A stretch of DNA of 64,000 bases from Flavobacteriaceae bacterium (GCA_027490305.1 JAIXYI010000050.1:1-64000); one strand, 5' to 3'. Shown: positions 16,967-27,001, counted from the first letter of the stretch. Translations and numbers: made by a program. Notes: generated by a model not told the origin, from the sequence alone.

Positions 16967-19741
16967 TTAGTTGAACAGGTTTTTGTCGAATACCATCGCA
17001 ATCGCGGCCGCATGGCGTTTTTTAGAACGGGCGTAACTTCCGGCTGCCGGCGCGCTGTAGGCTTTCAGCGAGGCAACGCGGAATTTAACAAGGTTGAAAT
17101 TCATCAGCATGTAGCTGTAGGCACCCATGTTGCGCGGCTCTTCCTGTGCCCATACGTAGTCGTCGGCATTCGGGTAAGAAGCGATGATTTCTTTCAGTTG
17201 GTCGACCGGCAGCGGGAACAATTGCTCAATCCGCACCAGGGCCACGTCGTTGCGTTCTTTTGCCTCGCGCTCGGCTAAGAGATCGTAATAGAATTTCCCG
17301 GTACAGAATACCAATGTTTTGACGTCGGCCTTGTTGACGGTCGTATCGTCGATGGTTTCACGGAAACGGCCGTTTGCAAGTTCATCCACAGAGGAAACGA
17401 CCAACGGATGGCGCAAAAGACTTTTCGGAGTGAAGACGATCAGCGGCTTGCGGAATTTCGTCTTCATCTGGCGGCGCAACAGATGGTAGAAGTTGGCCGG
17501 CGTGGTACAGTCGGCGATATACATATTCTCGTTGGCACACATCTGGAGGTAACGCTCCATACGCGCCGATGAGTGCTCCGCTCCCTGTCCTTCATAACCG
17601 TGCGGCAACAACATCACGAGTCCGTTTTGGTTGTTCCACTTGTCTTCCGCAGCCGAAATATATTGGTCGATCATGATCTGGGCACCGTTCGAGAAGTCGC
17701 CGAATTGCGCTTCCCAGATCGTCAGCGTGTTCGGACTGGCCAACGCGTAGCCATAATCAAAGGCTACGACGCCGTATTCCGACAGCAGTGAATTGTAAAT
17801 GTGGAAATTGCCTTTTGCTTCCGGAATCGTCTGCAACAGCACTACTTCCTCTTCGGAATCTTCTACTTTCACCACGGCGTGGCGGTGCGAGAAGGTGCCG
17901 CGCTCGACATCCTGTCCGGAGATCCGCACATCGTATCCTTCCGACAGCAACGTGCCGTAAGCGAGCAGTTCACCCATCGCCCAATCGAGTTTGTCCGTTT
18001 CAAAGAACATGGTATGGCGGTCGGCGATGAGTTTCGAAATTTTGCTGATGAACTTCTTGTCAGAAGGCAATTCCGTAATGACTTTGGCAATATCGGCCAA
18101 TTTTTCCTTTGGGAACGAGGTGTCAACATGCTCGAGCATCTCCTCCTGTCCGGCCTGATGGAAGCCCTGCCATTCGTTTCGCATGAACGGTGTGATGATG
18201 GTAAGGTCTTTTTTGCGCGAGGCTTCAAGGTTTTCCTCAAGCATCGCTTTGTATTCTTCTTCCAGGCCTTTCACATACGAACCGTCGATGATGCCCGCTG
18301 CCATCAATTGGTCGGCATAAAGGTCACGTGGGTTCTTGTGTTTGGCAATGGCTTTGTATAACTGGGGTTGGGTAAAACGCGGTTCGTCGCCTTCGTTGTG
18401 GCCGTACTTACGATAGCCCAACAGGTCGATGAAGACATCGCTTCCGAATTCCATGCGGTACTCCAACGCGAAAAGCATGGCGTGAACGACCGCTTCGGTA
18501 TCATCGGCATTGACGTGCAACACCGGCGAAAGCGTCACCTTGGCCACATCCGTACAATAGGTAGACGAACGGGCGTCGAGGTAATTGGTTGTAAACCCGA
18601 CCTGGTTGTTGATGACGATATGGATGGTGCCGCCGGTCTTATAGCCGTCGAGTTGCGCCATCTGCACGATTTCATATACGATCCCCTGTCCGGCTACGGC
18701 TGCGTCACCGTGCACCGCAATCGGCAAAACTTTTTTCGCGTCATTCGGGAAATAACGGTCCTGCTTCGCACGGGTGATCCCTTCGATAACAGCACCCACG
18801 GTTTCGAGGTGCGAAGGGTTTGGTGCCAGGTTGATCTGGATGCTCTTGCCGCTTTTGGTCTGGCGATCGGCCGTGAGCCCAAGGTGGTATTTCACGTCGC
18901 CGTCGAAAAGGGCGTCGTCGTCATAGTCTTTGCCGTCAAATTCCGAGAAGATGTCCTGTGTCGGTTTTCCAAAGATATTGGCCAATACGTTAAGGCGTCC
19001 GCGGTGGGCCATACCCATAACGAACTGTTCAACGCCTTTGTCAGCCGCTGCTTCGATAATCGCATCGACACCCGGAATCAGCGATTCGCCTCCTTCGAGG
19101 GAGAAACGCTTTTGTCCGACGTATTTGGTGTGGAGGAAGTTTTCAAAGGAAACCGCCTCGTTGAGTTTGGAAAGGATGTGTTTCTTTTCGTCTACCGAAA
19201 ACTTCGGACGGTTGTCGTTGACGCCAATCCGTTGCTGGATCCACTGGATGACCTCCGGTTTCCGGATATACATATACTCCACACCAATCGACTGGCAGTA
19301 AATACGGTCAAGGTGTTTCAGGATTTCCTCAAGGGTCGACGGTTCCAGATACATGACCTTGGCGGCGTCGAACACGGTGTGAAGGTCGGCTTTCGAAAGA
19401 CCATAATTCTCAAGGTCAAGCGAAGGGGTAAACACGCGACGCTCGCGCACCGGATTCGTTTTCGTGAACAAGTGGCCACGGGTACGATAGCCGTCAATGA
19501 GTTTCAATACGTTGAACTCTTTTTGCAGTTTATCCGAAACGGCACTGAAGTCCTGCGTTGACGCAGCCGATGCCATTTGCACCACCGGACTTACACCGCC
19601 ATAGGCAGACGCGCCGAAATCGAATCCCTGGAAAAAAGCCCGCCAGCTCGGCTCGACGCTGTCTGGATTCTGGAGGTATTGTTCGTATAAATCGGCGAAA
19701 AACTCGGTGTGTGCGGCGTTCAAGAAGGAAAACCTGTCCAT
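16967..19741 (-). CDS. sucA: 2-oxoglutarate dehydrogenase E1 component
   Basis: The protein has 924 residues, full length for bacterial E1o. It is thiamine diphosphate dependent and decarboxylates 2-oxoglutarate, passing succinyl to the E2 lipoyl arm. Visible landmarks are NAAHTEFFADLYEQYLQNP at the N-terminus (E2-binding region), FVMGMAHRGRLNVLANIFGK, HGDAAVAGQGIVYE, NNQVGFTTNYLDARSS, GHNEGDEPRFTQP and, in the C-terminal part, LLPHGYEGQGAEHSSARMER. The E3 gene (dihydrolipoyl dehydrogenase) is not in this operon. Confidence 0.97.
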   Translation of the reverse strand: MDRFSFLNAAHTEFFADLYEQYLQNPDSVEPSWRAFFQGFDFGASAYGGVSPVVQMASAASTQDFSAVSDKLQKEFNVLKLIDGYRTRGHLFTKTNPVRERRVFTPSLDLENYGLSKADLHTVFDAAKVMYLEPSTLEEILKHLDRIYCQSIGVEYMYIRKPEVIQWIQQRIGVNDNRPKFSVDEKKHILSKLNEAVSFENFLHTKYVGQKRFSLEGGESLIPGVDAIIEAAADKGVEQFVMGMAHRGRLNVLANIFGKPTQDIFSEFDGKDYDDDALFDGDVKYHLGLTADRQTKSGKSIQINLAPNPSHLETVGAVIEGITRAKQDRYFPNDAKKVLPIAVHGDAAVAGQGIVYEIVQMAQLDGYKTGGTIHIVINNQVGFTTNYLDARSSTYCTDVAKVTLSPVLHVNADDTEAVVHAMLFALEYRMEFGSDVFIDLLGYRKYGHNEGDEPRFTQPQLYKAIAKHKNPRDLYADQLMAAGIIDGSYVKGLEEEYKAMLEENLEASRKKDLTIITPFMRNEWQGFHQAGQEEMLEHVDTSFPKEKLADIAKVITELPSDKKFISKISKLIADRHTMFFETDKLDWAMGELLAYGTLLSEGYDVRISGQDVERGTFSHRHAVVKVEDSEEEVVLLQTIPEAKGNFHIYNSLLSEYGVVAFDYGYALASPNTLTIWEAQFGDFSNGAQIMIDQYISAAEDKWNNQNGLVMLLPHGYEGQGAEHSSARMERYLQMCANENMYIADCTTPANFYHLLRRQMKTKFRKPLIVFTPKSLLRHPLVVSSVDELANGRFRETIDDTTVNKADVKTLVFCTGKFYYDLLAEREAKERNDVALVRIEQLFPLPVDQLKEIIASYPNADDYVWAQEEPRNMGAYSYMLMNFNLVKFRVASLKAYSAPAAGSYARSKKRHAAAIAMVFDKNLFN

Positions 19742-19779
19742 AATAGTAGTCTGAGACTCTGTTTGTTAAAATAGCAGGG

Positions 19780-19813
19780 CAAAAGTACAACAAATCGCCC
19801 AAACCGCTGCAAA
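19780..19813 (-). promoter_or_regulatory. Promoter of sucAB
   Basis: On the minus strand TTTG (19810-19813) is followed after 22 bases by TACTTTTG (19780-19787). Both elements fit the Bacteroidota -33/-7 pattern, and a start about seven bases further would give a leader of about 32 bases before sucA. Confidence 0.65.
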
Positions 19814-19851
19814 TTTTCTACATTTATACCGCCAATGTTTCGTTAATTCAA

Positions 19852-20382
19852 ATGGTTTCATTACGTTTTTTACCGCTGCTTCGATCCGCTGCATATTGGA
19901 TCATTTTGCTACTGTCTGTAACCGCGCGGGCGCAGGGGGATACTGCCTTTTGGGACCGTGTGCGTTTCGGGGGTTCCCTGGGGGTAAGCGTAGGTTCGGG
20001 CTATACCGACCTTCTCGTTGCGCCGTCTGCCTTGTATAGTTTCAACGAGTACTTTTCGGTCGGCACCGGACTTCAGGTTAGCCATGTTCGGGTGGATGAA
20101 TACAAGTCGTGGATGTACGGCGCCAGTGTCATCGGTATCGTGAGTCCGGTTGAGGAAGTTCAGGTGTCTGTAGAACTGGAGCAAATGCGCGTCAACAACA
20201 CTTTTGACGATGAGTATTATCCCGGTCGGCCCAACGAGCGTTTTTGGAATACAGCATTGTATGTTGGTTTGGGATACAACAACGGTAACGTAACGGTCGG
20301 CGTGCGCTACAACGTCCTCTTTGACAAGGATCGTTTTGTCTATAACGATGCCTTCATGCCGTTTGTCAGGGTGTATTTCTGA
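19852..20382 (+). CDS. Outer membrane beta-barrel protein
   Basis: The protein has 176 residues. It has a signal peptide with a possible end at TARAQ (about residue 28), then alternating amphipathic strands (FGGSLGVSVGSG, FSVGTGLQVSHVRV, NTALYVGLGYNNGNVTVGVRYNVL) and the C-terminal aromatic ending VRVYF of outer membrane barrels. The function is unknown. It is divergent from sucA with 110 bp between starts, and I suspect that adjacency has led homologues to carry misleading 2-oxoglutarate names. Nothing in the sequence suggests decarboxylase activity. Confidence 0.75.
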   Translation: MVSLRFLPLLRSAAYWIILLLSVTARAQGDTAFWDRVRFGGSLGVSVGSGYTDLLVAPSALYSFNEYFSVGTGLQVSHVRVDEYKSWMYGASVIGIVSPVEEVQVSVELEQMRVNNTFDDEYYPGRPNERFWNTALYVGLGYNNGNVTVGVRYNVLFDKDRFVYNDAFMPFVRVYF

Positions 20383-20386
20383 TCGT

Positions 20387-20740
20387 TTACCAACGGTTCC
20401 GGAACCATACTTTCTGCCATTCCCGTTTGAGGATGAGAAAGGAGACGTCTTCCGCCAGGCGCATCAAATCCGATCCGTCGAGCGCCTTGATCTCTTTCTC
20501 GGGCACATCGATGATATACAACAGGTTGAGATACTCGGCAAACTTGTGGTGCAGCATCCGGTAGATGAGTTCGTGCAACTGTACCTTCAGTTCGGCAGGA
20601 GTTGTGCTTTTCGGAAAGTCGATGGGTTCGTTTGCCAGTGAAAAATCTTTAGTAAGCTGTTCGAGCAACTTCGCATAAAGGGCTTCTTTCTCGGCCTCCG
20701 AAAGTAGCGAGTCGGTATCGCGTGGCGCCAGATAATTCAT
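20387..20740 (-). CDS. Conserved hypothetical protein
   Basis: The protein has 117 residues, highly charged and probably all alpha-helical (ALYAKLLEQLTKDF, LKVQLHELIYRMLHHKFAEYL, LAEDVSFLILKREW). There is no signal peptide or recognised motif. Its start overlaps the stop of the polyprenyl synthase gene by four bases, so it is translationally coupled to isoprenoid synthesis. No function is assigned. Confidence 0.7.
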   Translation of the reverse strand: MNYLAPRDTDSLLSEAEKEALYAKLLEQLTKDFSLANEPIDFPKSTTPAELKVQLHELIYRMLHHKFAEYLNLLYIIDVPEKEIKALDGSDLMRLAEDVSFLILKREWQKVWFRNRW

Positions 20741-21711
20741 ACGCTGCGTGCCATCAGTTTTTCGCCGAACGCGCGCAGTATGGGTTTCCGGTCTTCCGGC
20801 ACATCCATTCCCTCAAGCACAGAAAAGGCCTTGTACGTATAGTCGCGAATAGCCTGTGATGTGGCCTCCGCTGCCCGCGAGGACAGAAAAATCTCTTTCA
20901 CCGAGCGAATCTTATCAGCGTTGTCTTGCGCATGGATTGAATAGAGTTGCAGCAACGCCTCACGTTCCGTCGGTGCCGCCTGTTCTAGGGCCTTCAGGTA
21001 GAGATAGGTTTTTTTGTTTTCGATGATGTCGCCTCCGATCTGTTTTCCGAAGGTCGCGGCGTCGCCAAACGCGTCGAGGTAATCATCCTGCAATTGGAAC
21101 GCAATGCCTAGATTACGGCCAAAATCGTAGATGGCTTCCTTGTTTTTGTCGGACGTGGTGGCCACAATACCACCCATTTTAAGCGCGGCACCCAGCAAGA
21201 CCGCTGTTTTATATTCGATCATTTTGAGGTATTCCGGAATGGTGACATCGTCACGCGTTTCGAAATCCACATCCCATTGCTGGCCTTCGCATACCTCAAG
21301 GGCGGTCTGGCTGAACAGCTTCGCGAGCTCCCGGAATACGGCAGGTTCGTAGGCTTCGAAGTGCCGGTAGGCGAGGATGAGCATGGCATCACCCGACAGG
21401 ATGCCGGTGTTGAGGTTCCATTTTTCGTGTACGGTTTCGTGTCCGCGTCGCAACGGCGCATGGTCCATGATGTCATCGTGCACCAACGAGAAATTATGGA
21501 ACACCTCTACGGCGGTTGCGGCGGGCAGTGCATGTGACACATCCGCTCCAAAAAGCTCCGCCGACATGAGGGTCAGCACCGGCCGGATTCGCTTTCCACC
21601 CAACCCCATGATATACGCAATAGGCTCGTAGAGTCCACGCGGGTTATCCGGCAGCGTTTGTTGGTCAAGATGTTGCTGGAAGAGGTCCTGGTAGGCGGCA
21701 AGTGGTTGCAT
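20737..21711 (-). CDS. Polyprenyl diphosphate synthase
   Basis: The protein has 324 residues and is a trans-isoprenyl diphosphate synthase. The first Asp-rich motif is HDDIMDHAPLRRG and the second is FQLQDDYLDAFGD. GKRIRPVL binds the allylic substrate, and KTAVLLGAALKMG and GKQIGGDIIENKKTYL are also present. It condenses isopentenyl diphosphate onto an allylic diphosphate; chain length (geranylgeranyl or longer) cannot be fixed from sequence. A TATCTTTG box (21726-21733, minus) lies just upstream of the start. Confidence 0.92.
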   Translation of the reverse strand: MQPLAAYQDLFQQHLDQQTLPDNPRGLYEPIAYIMGLGGKRIRPVLTLMSAELFGADVSHALPAATAVEVFHNFSLVHDDIMDHAPLRRGHETVHEKWNLNTGILSGDAMLILAYRHFEAYEPAVFRELAKLFSQTALEVCEGQQWDVDFETRDDVTIPEYLKMIEYKTAVLLGAALKMGGIVATTSDKNKEAIYDFGRNLGIAFQLQDDYLDAFGDAATFGKQIGGDIIENKKTYLYLKALEQAAPTEREALLQLYSIHAQDNADKIRSVKEIFLSSRAAEATSQAIRDYTYKAFSVLEGMDVPEDRKPILRAFGEKLMARSV

Positions 21712-21725
21712 GGGAAAAATTTGCG

Positions 21726-21733
21726 CAAAGATA
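21726..21733 (-). promoter_or_regulatory. Candidate -7 box for the polyprenyl synthase gene
   Basis: The minus strand reads TATCTTTG (TAnnTTTG), 14 bases from the start at 21711. No clear -33 element is visible. Confidence 0.4.
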
Positions 21734-21779
21734 GCGGGAAAAGTGGAAATGAGCGAGTTGTAATTAGGTGAAGGAAACG

Positions 21780-22805
21780 TCAGTTGCGTTGGGTCGACTT
21801 CCGCTCTACCACCCGCGTCGGGAACGAAACCGTCCGGGGTTGCGGACGTGTCTGCTCGCGTGCAGCCGTCATTTCTTCCAACAGCAAGCCGAAGGCCGCT
21901 TCGCCGATCTCACGACCGGGTTGCTCGATGCTACTGAGCGACGGATTGATGACCTGCGACATAAACCAATTGCTAAACCCGATAACGGCGATGCGTTCGG
22001 GTACGGCGACCTTCCGCTCGTTGAATAGGTCAAGGGCGCCGACGGCTACCAGGTCGGTAATGGCGAACAATCCGTCTACATCCGGATGCTCGTCTACGAT
22101 CCGGGCAGCGAACGCACGTCCCTCTTCGAAGGTCACCCGTTCACAGGTATATACCAGCGAGGGGTCAAAAGCGATACCATTGTCCTGCAACGCCTTTTTA
22201 TATCCCATAAACCGATCGATGGCGTTCTGAGGGTTCACCGGTCCGCGGATGTGGGCAATCCGGCGGCAGCCTTTGTCGATGAGATGTTGCACGGCGGAGG
22301 CAGCAGCGGCACGGTCGTCGATGATGACTTTGGAAGATGGAATCAGTTTTGAAATCTTGTCAAACTGCACGAAGGGAATGCCCCGCGCGACAATTTCCCT
22401 TAGGTGATCGTCGTCGTTCGATTCGTTTGACAGCGACATCAGGATGCCATCGACCCGTTTTTGCATCAGTAGCGCTACTTGTTTCTTTTCGAGTTCGAGT
22501 GACTCATTCGATTGCAGGATGATAACGAGATAGCCGTGTTGTTCGGCTTGCCCGATGATACCATCGATGACGTTCGAGAAGAAGTGGTGCGCTACCTCGG
22601 GGATGATGAGTCCGATTGTTCGCGACTCCCGCGTGCGCAGGTTCACCGCAAAACTATTGGGTTGGTAGTGCCATTTTTCGGCCAGTTCCATCACCGCTTT
22701 CCGCGTTTTGGGGCTGACGTCCGGATACCCTTTCAGCGCTTTCGACACCGTCGTGACCGAGATGCCAAGCTGCTCGGCGATTTCCTTTAATGTGGTTTCT
22801 TTCAT
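21780..22805 (-). CDS. LacI-family transcriptional repressor of the sugar locus
   Basis: The protein has 341 residues. The N-terminal LacI helix-turn-helix is TLKEIAEQLGISVTTVSKAL with hinge WHYQPNSFAVNLR. The effector domain has TIGLIIPEVAHHFFSNVIDG, IDDRAAAASAVQHLIDKG, GLFAITDLVAVGALDLF and SSIEQPGREIGE. It is divergent from the TonB receptor, MFS, glycosidase and kinase genes. Two identical operator-like sites sit in the shared intergenic region, so autoregulation and control of the operon are likely. The effector is probably a sugar of that pathway, by context. Confidence 0.92.
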   Translation of the reverse strand: MKETTLKEIAEQLGISVTTVSKALKGYPDVSPKTRKAVMELAEKWHYQPNSFAVNLRTRESRTIGLIIPEVAHHFFSNVIDGIIGQAEQHGYLVIILQSNESLELEKKQVALLMQKRVDGILMSLSNESNDDDHLREIVARGIPFVQFDKISKLIPSSKVIIDDRAAAASAVQHLIDKGCRRIAHIRGPVNPQNAIDRFMGYKKALQDNGIAFDPSLVYTCERVTFEEGRAFAARIVDEHPDVDGLFAITDLVAVGALDLFNERKVAVPERIAVIGFSNWFMSQVINPSLSSIEQPGREIGEAAFGLLLEEMTAAREQTRPQPRTVSFPTRVVERKSTQRN

Positions 22806-22831
22806 GGTCCGGACGAAGTAGTTCAGAAAAA

Positions 22832-22869
22832 TCGAAAACGATTTCGGTGATTTCGAAAACGATTTCGGT
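22832..22869. promoter_or_regulatory. Twin LacI-type operators
   Basis: A 17-bp element, TCGAAAACGATTTCGGT, occurs twice without change (22832-22848 and 22853-22869). Its core CGAAAACGATTTCG is a near-palindrome around a central CG, typical of LacI-family sites. The centres are 21 bp apart, two helical turns, so two dimers could bind the same face of DNA. It lies 28 bp from the lacI start and 70 bp from the receptor start. Confidence 0.8.
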
Positions 22870-22938
22870 TGTGTAAGCCGATATTTTAGTTAACAGGCTT
22901 TTAACTTCGGCATGCAAATTAATTAATCAAAACCGAAA

Positions 22939-25566
22939 ATGAAAAACTCTACCCAATTACTCAAAAGAGTGGGCCTATGGATGGCCTTACTCCTGGTTCA
23001 GGTAGCCGTCGCACAGGGCCTGTCGGTCAGCGGAACGGTGAATGATGGCCAGGGGATGCCGCTGGCAGGTGCCAATGTAAAGGCACAGGGCGCCAGTACG
23101 GTTTCAGATGCAGACGGACGTTACAAGCTGTCAGGACTGAAACCAGGTGCGACAACGGTCAGCGTATCGTATGTCGGATCGAAAACACAGGAGCGTTCGT
23201 TTGACCTCACATCCGATCGCACCGAAGATTTTACCCTTCAGGATGAGGCAACGTCGCTTGACGATGTCGTGATTACCGGTGTGGTCAATCCACGTTCGAA
23301 AGTCCGCTCAAGCGTGTCGATCACTTCATTAGATGTCCAACAGGTGCAACAGGCCGCACCTCGGTCTACTGCCGAGATCTTCCGCACCATTCCGGGTATC
23401 CGCTCTGAATCATCCGGCGGGGAAGGTAACTCCAACATCGCCGTGCGCGGTGTGCCGATTTCGTCAGGTGGTTCCAAATACCTGCAGATCCAGGAAGATG
23501 GTTTACCTGTATTATTATATGGTGACATCGCCTTTTCAACGGCTGATATCTTCACCCGTTTCGACGGAAACGTAGCGCGTATCGAGGCGATCCGTGGCGG
23601 TTCTGCGTCAACACTGGCTTCGAATTCGCCAGGTGGTATCATCAACTTTATCAGCAAAACCGGTAAGACCGAAGGCGGAACACTAAGTTCTTCGTTCGGG
23701 ATGGATTACCGCAACTTCCGCACCGATTTCGATTACGGCGGATCGCTGGGCAACAACTTCTATTTCCATACCGGCGGTTTCTACCGCAGTGGCGAGGGTG
23801 TGCGTGAAGCCGGCTTCAACGCCAACGACGGTGGGCAATTCAAATTCAACATCACCAAGGAATTTGACAAAGGATCGATTACGGTCTATACCAAATTCCT
23901 CAACGACCGCGCGGCCGCTTACATGCCGATGCCAATCAAGGTAACGGGCACCAATTCAAGTCCAACCTGGAGCGACGTAGACGGTTATGATGCCACTACC
24001 GGCGCGTTGCAGACACCGTATTTGACACAAACGCTCGGACTTGGTTCGAACGGTGCACTTCGCCGTGGTGATGTTCGCGATGGTATGCATCCGGTGAGCA
24101 AATCAATCGGCATCAGCGCCAATTTTGAACTGGAAGACGGATGGAAAATCTCTGAGAATGGTCGTTTTTCTTCCAATTCAGGAGCCTTCGTAGCGCCGTT
24201 CCCGGCACAGGTAGGCACCGCTGCTGATATCGCCAATTCATTCGGCGCCGGTTCGACGCTGACGTATGCCAACACCGGCACGGCATTCAATAACCCGAAC
24301 GGACTCGTAGCCCGTATCCACATGTTTGATGTCGACCTGAATAACATGAGCAACTTCATGAACGACCTGCGCATCACGAAGAAAATCGAGTCGGCAGGTG
24401 TGGGTATTACAGCCGGTTATTTCAAATCGATCCAGAACATTTCGATGTCGTGGTTGTGGAACTCCTACCTCCAGGAAGTATCGGGTTCAGATGCCCGACT
24501 GCTGGATGTGACCGATGCTTCCGGTAACTCACTGTCTGAAAACGGATTGTATGCGTATGGCACGCCGTTCTGGGGTAACCTGGCGCGTAACTATGACACC
24601 CAATACAACGTGAGCGCACCTTACCTGAACGTTTCTTGGGATGTGACCGATGCGTTGTCATTCGAAGGAGGTATTCGTTACGACCTCGGTCGCGTAACCG
24701 GTTCCTTCGCAGGCGGCGTCAGCAGGACGTTTGACGTTAACAACGACGGTTCTATTTCGGCACCGGAGCAAAACGTGTTCGCGATTGACAATGCCAATGC
24801 AACGGCTGTCAACTACGATTATAACTATACTTCATTTACGTTGGGCGGTACGTATATGTTGGGCGAGCAGCGCTCAGTGTTTGCCCGTTTCAGCCGTGGT
24901 GGTTCTGCCAAGGCGGATCGTATCCTTTTCTCCGGACTCAACTACCTCGATGGTGACAAAATCAACGCGAAAGATATGTTGACACAGGCGGAGATCGGCT
25001 ATAAGCAGAAATTCTCGAAAGGCTATGTATTCGCTACATTCTTCACCGCTACCACATCGGAAGAAGGCGGTTACGAAGCCACGACGAACAGCATCATCGA
25101 GAACGATTATAAGTCGATGGGTCTTGAACTCGAAGGCGGATACAACCCAACTGCGGAACTGAACCTGCGCGGTGGACTGACCTACACCAAGGCTGAGGTC
25201 ACCTCAGGCGCGAACGACGGAAACGAGCCACGTCGTCAGCCAAAGGTGATGTATAACTTCACACCGAGCTACCAGTTCTCGAAAAACAAAAGCAACCTGA
25301 TCGGACTTACCTTTATCGGACAGACCAAATCCTATGCGCAAGACAACAATGAGTTGGTGATGAACGGCTTCCTGATGGTAAACGGTTTTGTAGAGTTCGG
25401 TATTACCAAAGGTTTGTCGCTCAATGTTTCGGGCAACAACCTGTTTGATACGCTGGCCATCACCGAAGCGGAGGAAGGCAGCATCACCGACAACGCTACC
25501 AATTATGTGAGGGCGAGACCGTTCCCAGGACGGTCGCTCAGCATGACGTTGTCGTACCGGTTTTGA
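22939..25566 (+). CDS. TonB-dependent receptor, sugar uptake
   Basis: The protein has 875 residues. It has a signal peptide (cleavage near VAVAQG), a carboxypeptidase-regulatory-like domain about residues 29-110 (VSGTVNDGQGMPLAGANV), a plug domain about 115-240 (LDDVVITG, VRGVPISSGGSKYLQIQEDGLPVL, RIEAIRGGSAST) and a 22-strand barrel ending SLSMTLSYRF. It moves a ligand across the outer membrane with TonB energy. There is no SusD partner gene next to it, unlike SusCD pairs. Context suggests an oligosaccharide such as sucrose. Confidence 0.9.
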   Translation: MKNSTQLLKRVGLWMALLLVQVAVAQGLSVSGTVNDGQGMPLAGANVKAQGASTVSDADGRYKLSGLKPGATTVSVSYVGSKTQERSFDLTSDRTEDFTLQDEATSLDDVVITGVVNPRSKVRSSVSITSLDVQQVQQAAPRSTAEIFRTIPGIRSESSGGEGNSNIAVRGVPISSGGSKYLQIQEDGLPVLLYGDIAFSTADIFTRFDGNVARIEAIRGGSASTLASNSPGGIINFISKTGKTEGGTLSSSFGMDYRNFRTDFDYGGSLGNNFYFHTGGFYRSGEGVREAGFNANDGGQFKFNITKEFDKGSITVYTKFLNDRAAAYMPMPIKVTGTNSSPTWSDVDGYDATTGALQTPYLTQTLGLGSNGALRRGDVRDGMHPVSKSIGISANFELEDGWKISENGRFSSNSGAFVAPFPAQVGTAADIANSFGAGSTLTYANTGTAFNNPNGLVARIHMFDVDLNNMSNFMNDLRITKKIESAGVGITAGYFKSIQNISMSWLWNSYLQEVSGSDARLLDVTDASGNSLSENGLYAYGTPFWGNLARNYDTQYNVSAPYLNVSWDVTDALSFEGGIRYDLGRVTGSFAGGVSRTFDVNNDGSISAPEQNVFAIDNANATAVNYDYNYTSFTLGGTYMLGEQRSVFARFSRGGSAKADRILFSGLNYLDGDKINAKDMLTQAEIGYKQKFSKGYVFATFFTATTSEEGGYEATTNSIIENDYKSMGLELEGGYNPTAELNLRGGLTYTKAEVTSGANDGNEPRRQPKVMYNFTPSYQFSKNKSNLIGLTFIGQTKSYAQDNNELVMNGFLMVNGFVEFGITKGLSLNVSGNNLFDTLAITEAEEGSITDNATNYVRARPFPGRSLSMTLSYRF

Positions 25567-25591
25567 GTTTTTTCATATTTGTTAAATTGGG

Positions 25592-25623
25592 GTCCCCTCG
25601 CTACTAAGCCTGGGGACTTTTTA
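25592..25623 (+). terminator. Hairpin with T-run between receptor and MFS genes
   Basis: GTCCCC (25592-25597) pairs with GGGGAC (25612-25617), followed by TTTTTA. It is a modest stem inside an apparent operon, so it may reduce rather than stop transcription into the cytoplasmic genes. Confidence 0.6.
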
Positions 25624-25633
25624 CCTACGTCAC

Positions 25634-27001
25634 ATGAAAGCATCCAAACACCTCAGCTTCTGGCAGATATGGAATATGAACTTCGGATTTTTTGGAATCC
25701 AGTTTAGTTTCGGGCTGCAACAAAGCAACATGAGCGCCATCTATAAATACCTGGGCGCCGACGAGGCCTCGTTGCCGATGCTATGGCTGGCCGGCCCGGT
25801 CACCGGATTGGTATTGCAACCCATCATCGGTGCCATGAGCGATGCGACCTGGTCAGAACGGTTCGGACGACGTAAACCCTATTTCCTCATCGGGGCGCTG
25901 GTGTCGAGTATCGCGCTGGTGCTGATGCCGTTTTCGTCTGCGCTTTGGATGGCCGCCGGACTGCTCTGGATCCTGGACGCCGCCAATAACATCGCCATGG
26001 AACCTTATCGGGCGTTTGTCGCCGATCGCCTTGAAGAGAAGCAGCACTCAATCGGTTTCCTGATGCAGAGTTTTTTTACGGGGCTCGGTATCACGCTGGC
26101 GAATTTCACCCCTGCACTTCTGGTGGGGTTTGGTGTGTTAACGTTAAACGACAAGCTGTCAAATGGGATCCCTGTCTATACGTACTGGGCCTTCTTCATA
26201 GGTGCCGCCGCAGCGCTGCTTTCTGTTTTGCTTTCCGTATCCACGACCCGCGAGTTTCCACCTGACGAAGAGGAACGCCGATTGTTGGAAGAAGCGCGAA
26301 AGAAAAACCTCTTCACCCGCACCTTTGGTGAGATTGGTGCCGCCATGAAAGAGATGCCGTTGACGATGAAACAACTCATACCCGTGAAGTTTTTTACCTG
26401 GTATGCGATGTTTTGTTATTGGGAATACATCACGTCGTCGTTGTCGTCGTCGATTTTCCATACCACCGACCAGCATTCCGAAGGCTTTTCACAGGCGCAG
26501 TTACTTACGGGCAACCTCAACGGAACCTACAATGTCATCTGCTTCCTGTGTGCGTTTGCCTTAGTACCCCTCGCGGTAAAAATGGGCGCCAAACGGGTGC
26601 ATTTCCTTGCACTTGCCCTGGGCGGCACGGGTCTCTTGCTGCTCCCGATGCTGGACCACGGCACCCAACTTGTCGAGTTGCCCAACCCTTTTGGCACACC
26701 GCTTTCCATCAGCCAGGTCTACCTTTATCCCATCGGTCTGGGCATTGCCTGGGCGTCGATGATGGCCATGCCGTATCAGTTGCTGGCGGCTTCAATTCCG
26801 AAAGAGAAGCGGGGCGTTTACATGGGGATTTTCAATATGTTCATTGTCGTGCCGATGATCATCCAGATTATTACGATGCAGTATTTTGTATATGACTGGC
26901 TTGGAAAGGATCCCGTTGCGGTGATTCGGCTGGCTGGAGTATTCCTGATACTGGGTGGACTGTTTAGTTTACGTATTAAAACCCCAAATACGGCAGCCTG
27001 A
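25634..27001 (+). CDS. MFS sugar transporter, SLC45/SUC-like
   Basis: The protein has 455 residues with about twelve membrane segments. The N-terminal [55 protein letters not shown] (MFS signature) and [19 protein letters not shown] match the glycoside-pentoside-hexuronide and SUC/SLC45 group, which move sucrose or maltose with protons. It is inferred to carry the sugar from periplasm to cytoplasm. The next gene starts at its stop codon (TGATG). Confidence 0.88.
   Translation: MKASKHLSFWQIWNMNFGFFGIQFSFGLQQSNMSAIYKYLGADEASLPMLWLAGPVTGLVLQPIIGAMSDATWSERFGRRKPYFLIGALVSSIALVLMPFSSALWMAAGLLWILDAANNIAMEPYRAFVADRLEEKQHSIGFLMQSFFTGLGITLANFTPALLVGFGVLTLNDKLSNGIPVYTYWAFFIGAAAALLSVLLSVSTTREFPPDEEERRLLEEARKKNLFTRTFGEIGAAMKEMPLTMKQLIPVKFFTWYAMFCYWEYITSSLSSSIFHTTDQHSEGFSQAQLLTGNLNGTYNVICFLCAFALVPLAVKMGAKRVHFLALALGGTGLLLLPMLDHGTQLVELPNPFGTPLSISQVYLYPIGLGIAWASMMAMPYQLLAASIPKEKRGVYMGIFNMFIVVPMIIQIITMQYFVYDWLGKDPVAVIRLAGVFLILGGLFSLRIKTPNTAA

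Noticed and set aside
18368..19561. 397-residue plus-strand frame opposite sucA
   Set aside because: Antisense shadow of a well-conserved enzyme; composition is that of a reversed coding frame.
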